Shown here: positions 62,308 to 64,000 of the stretch, in pieces
Layout of the letters: the number at the start of each line of letters is the position of its first letter
Position numbering within the stretch: position 1 is the first letter of the stretch
Source of the DNA: Achromobacter sp. Root83
GTDB taxonomy: Bacteria; Pseudomonadota; Gammaproteobacteria; Burkholderiales; Burkholderiaceae_B
DNA length: 64,000 bases
Assembly: GCF_001428845.1 (NCBI RefSeq)
Contig: NZ_LMIU01000022.1
Location: forward strand, 186,001 to 250,000
Reading direction: 5' to 3'
Notes under the pieces: model-generated
Databases searched by the model: none
Told to the model about the DNA's origin: nothing
Seen by the model: the letters and a program-made list of their open reading frames with translations, nothing else
Program-made: the position numbers and the translations under genes

Positions 62308-63452
62308 AGATCACCAAGCTCACTACCTACATCGTGCCGCCCCGGTGGTGCTTCCTGAAGATCGAAACGGACGAGGGCATCGTCGGCTGGGGCGAACCCG
62401 TCGTCGAAGGCCGCGCGCATTCAGTGGCGGCTGCCGTCGAGGAACTGTCCGACTATCTGATCGGCAAGGACCCCCGCAACATCGAAGACCACTGGACGGT
62501 GCTGTACCGTGGCGGCTTCTATCGCGGCGGCGCCATCCACATGAGCGCGCTGGCCGGCATCGACCAGGCGCTGTGGGACATCAAGGGCAAGCACCTGGGC
62601 GTGCCCGTGTCGCAGTTGTTGGGCGGCAATGTGCGCGACCGCATCCGTGTGTATTCGTGGATCGGCGGCGACCGGCCGGCCGACACCGCCGCGGCCGCCA
62701 AGAGCGCCGTGGAACGCGGCTTCACCGCCGTGAAGATGAACGGCACCGAAGAGCTGCAGTACATCGACTCGTTCGACAAGGTTGAAAAATGCCTGGAGAA
62801 CGTGGCCGCCGTGCGCGACGCCGTCGGCCCCAATGTGGGCATCGGCGTGGACTTCCACGGCCGCGTCCACAAGCCCATGGCCAAGGTGCTGATGAAAGAG
62901 CTGGACCCGTTCAAGCTCATGTTCATCGAAGAACCCGTGCTGAGCGAACACTACGAAGCGCTGAAGGAACTGGCCCCGCTGACGTCCACGCCCATCGCGC
63001 TGGGCGAACGCCTGTTCTCGCGCTGGGACTTCAAGCGCGTGCTGTCCGAAGGCTACGTGGACATCATCCAGCCGGATCCGTCGCACGCCGGCGGCATCAC
63101 CGAGACCCGCAAGATCGCCGCCATGGCCGAGGCCTATGACGTGGCCCTGGCCCTGCACTGCCCGCTGGGCCCCATCGCCCTGGCCACCTGCCTGCAGATC
63201 GACGCCGGCTGCTACAACGCCTTCATCCAGGAACAAAGCCTGGGCATCCACTACAACGCCGCCAACGACCTGCTGGACTACGTCAGCAACCGCGAGGTCT
63301 TCGCCTACGAGGACGGCATGGTCGCGATTCCGCAAGGCCCGGGCCTGGGCATCGAGGTGAACGAGGAATACGTCAAGGAACGCGCGGCCGTGGGCCACCG
63401 CTGGCGCAACCCCATCTGGCGCCACGCCGACGGCAGCTTCGCCGAGTGGTAA
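62304..63452 (+). CDS. dgoD: D-galactonate dehydratase
   Basis: A 382-residue enolase-superfamily dehydratase. Metal ligands and bases: D183 in [11 protein letters not shown] with H185, Glu in [10 protein letters not shown] (~209), Glu in [10 protein letters not shown] (~235), and His in [13 protein letters not shown] (~255). Length and motifs match E. coli DgoD (382 residues). It is the first enzyme of the pathway chemically, third in the operon. Confidence 0.95.
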   Translation: MKITKLTTYIVPPRWCFLKIETDEGIVGWGEPVVEGRAHSVAAAVEELSDYLIGKDPRNIEDHWTVLYRGGFYRGGAIHMSALAGIDQALWDIKGKHLGVPVSQLLGGNVRDRIRVYSWIGGDRPADTAAAAKSAVERGFTAVKMNGTEELQYIDSFDKVEKCLENVAAVRDAVGPNVGIGVDFHGRVHKPMAKVLMKELDPFKLMFIEEPVLSEHYEALKELAPLTSTPIALGERLFSRWDFKRVLSEGYVDIIQPDPSHAGGITETRKIAAMAEAYDVALALHCPLGPIALATCLQIDAGCYNAFIQEQSLGIHYNAANDLLDYVSNREVFAYEDGMVAIPQGPGLGIEVNEEYVKERAAVGHRWRNPIWRHADGSFAEW

Positions 63453-63479
63453 GCCGATAAAAGAGAGAGGAGACCCCAT

Positions 63480-64000
63480 TGTCCACCGCCACCCACGCGG
63501 GCCTGCAAAGCGCCCAGCGGCCCACCCGCAGCCGCTACATCATCATGGTGATGCTGTTCATCACCGTCGTCATCAACTACCTGGACCGCAGCAATCTGTC
63601 CATCGCCGCGCCCGCCCTGAAGGACGAGTTCGGCCTGGACACCTGGCATGAAGGCCTGATCCTGTCGGCCTTCGGCTGGACGTATGCCGCCATGCAGATT
63701 CCCGGCGGCTGGCTGGTGGACCGCGTGTCTCCCCGCGTGCTGTATGCCGCCGCGCTGATCCTGTGGTCGGCGGCCACCTTTTTCATGGGCTTTGCCGGCA
63801 GCTTCGTCATCCTGTTCGTGCTGCGCCTGGCCGTGGGCGCGCTGGAGGCCCCGGCCTATCCCATCAACAACCGCGTCGTCACCACCTGGTTCCCGGAACG
63901 CGAACGGGCCACCGCCATCGGCTTCTATACCTCCGGCCAGTTCGTCGGCCTGGCGTTCCTGACGCCGGTGCTGGCCTGGCTGCAGCACCACTACGGCTGG
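63480..64000 (+). CDS. MFS transporter, probable D-galactonate permease (partial)
   Basis: The first 173 residues of an MFS anion:cation symporter-type permease, cut by the window end. It has ITVVINYLDRSNLSIAAPAL in helix 1, GWTYAAMQIPGGWLVDRVSP (helix 2 and the conserved loop), and LRLAVGALEAPAYPINNRVV, all DgoT-like. A TTG start at 63480 is supported by GGAG eight bases upstream. It is 27 bp after dgoD, so transport of the pathway's substrate is expected. Confidence 0.85.

Overview
The window looks like a chromosomal segment of a GC-rich betaproteobacterium of the Alcaligenaceae (Achromobacter/Bordetella-like). Support comes from three separate Bug-type (tripartite tricarboxylate) solute-binding proteins, several LysR/IclR-controlled organic-acid catabolic clusters, Bordetella-style surface proteins (a Gly-rich autotransporter, a chaperone/usher fimbria, a two-partner secretion pair), and housekeeping genes (ffh, trmB, ampD, kbp) in the same codon style. 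This placement is inferred from gene content only.

Layout. 1-3388 is the N-terminal part of a very long Gly-rich autotransporter that leaves the window. 3622-10334 is a possible nitric-oxide/low-oxygen module: a truncated-globin/DUF1971 fusion and a DNR-like Crp/Fnr regulator on the minus strand, divergent from a tightly overlapping ABC importer - CopD-like - TonB-receptor run. 10474-13221 holds a BenE-type transporter and a MocR regulator. 13300-24896 is a surface-adhesion region: a FimZ/BvgA-like response regulator, a four-gene chaperone/usher fimbrial operon, a TpsB/TpsA pair and a small pilin-like secreted protein. 25125-29320 is an ECF sigma - FecR - TonB receptor iron-signalling set with a possible Fur site. 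29433-37097 contains an SDR/BKACE/solute-binding operon opposite a Crp-type regulator, a DMT exporter with a MarR-GNAT protein, and an ABC exporter.

37168-38982 is a hipBA toxin-antitoxin locus with a clear operator, next to tRNA-Gly(CCC). 39096-43426 is a CoA-transferase / HMG-CoA-lyase-like / Bug catabolic operon under a LysR gene, with a 9-bp tandem repeat in its leader. 43554-50572 is mostly core genome: trmB, pip, thiS, kbp, ffh, a CcsA/YpjD-like gene, a PP0621-type small protein, ampD and a GST. 50586-58389 is a seven-gene minus-strand catabolic cluster (aldehyde dehydrogenase, SDR-type epimerase, Bug, RraA-like, D-2-hydroxyacid dehydrogenase, FAD oxidase, Bug) with a divergent LysR gene. 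59491-64000 is a D-galactonate (De Ley-Doudoroff) operon, dgoK-dgoA-dgoD-transporter, divergent from an IclR regulator; the transporter is cut by the window end.

The most interesting candidate for an undescribed system is 3622-10334. A haem globin fused to a YeaR/TehB-like domain and a DNR-type regulator sit back to back with a complete outer-to-inner membrane uptake route that includes a CopD-like membrane protein. Its substrate is unknown; copper, haem or another cofactor needed in denitrification or NO defence is a testable guess.
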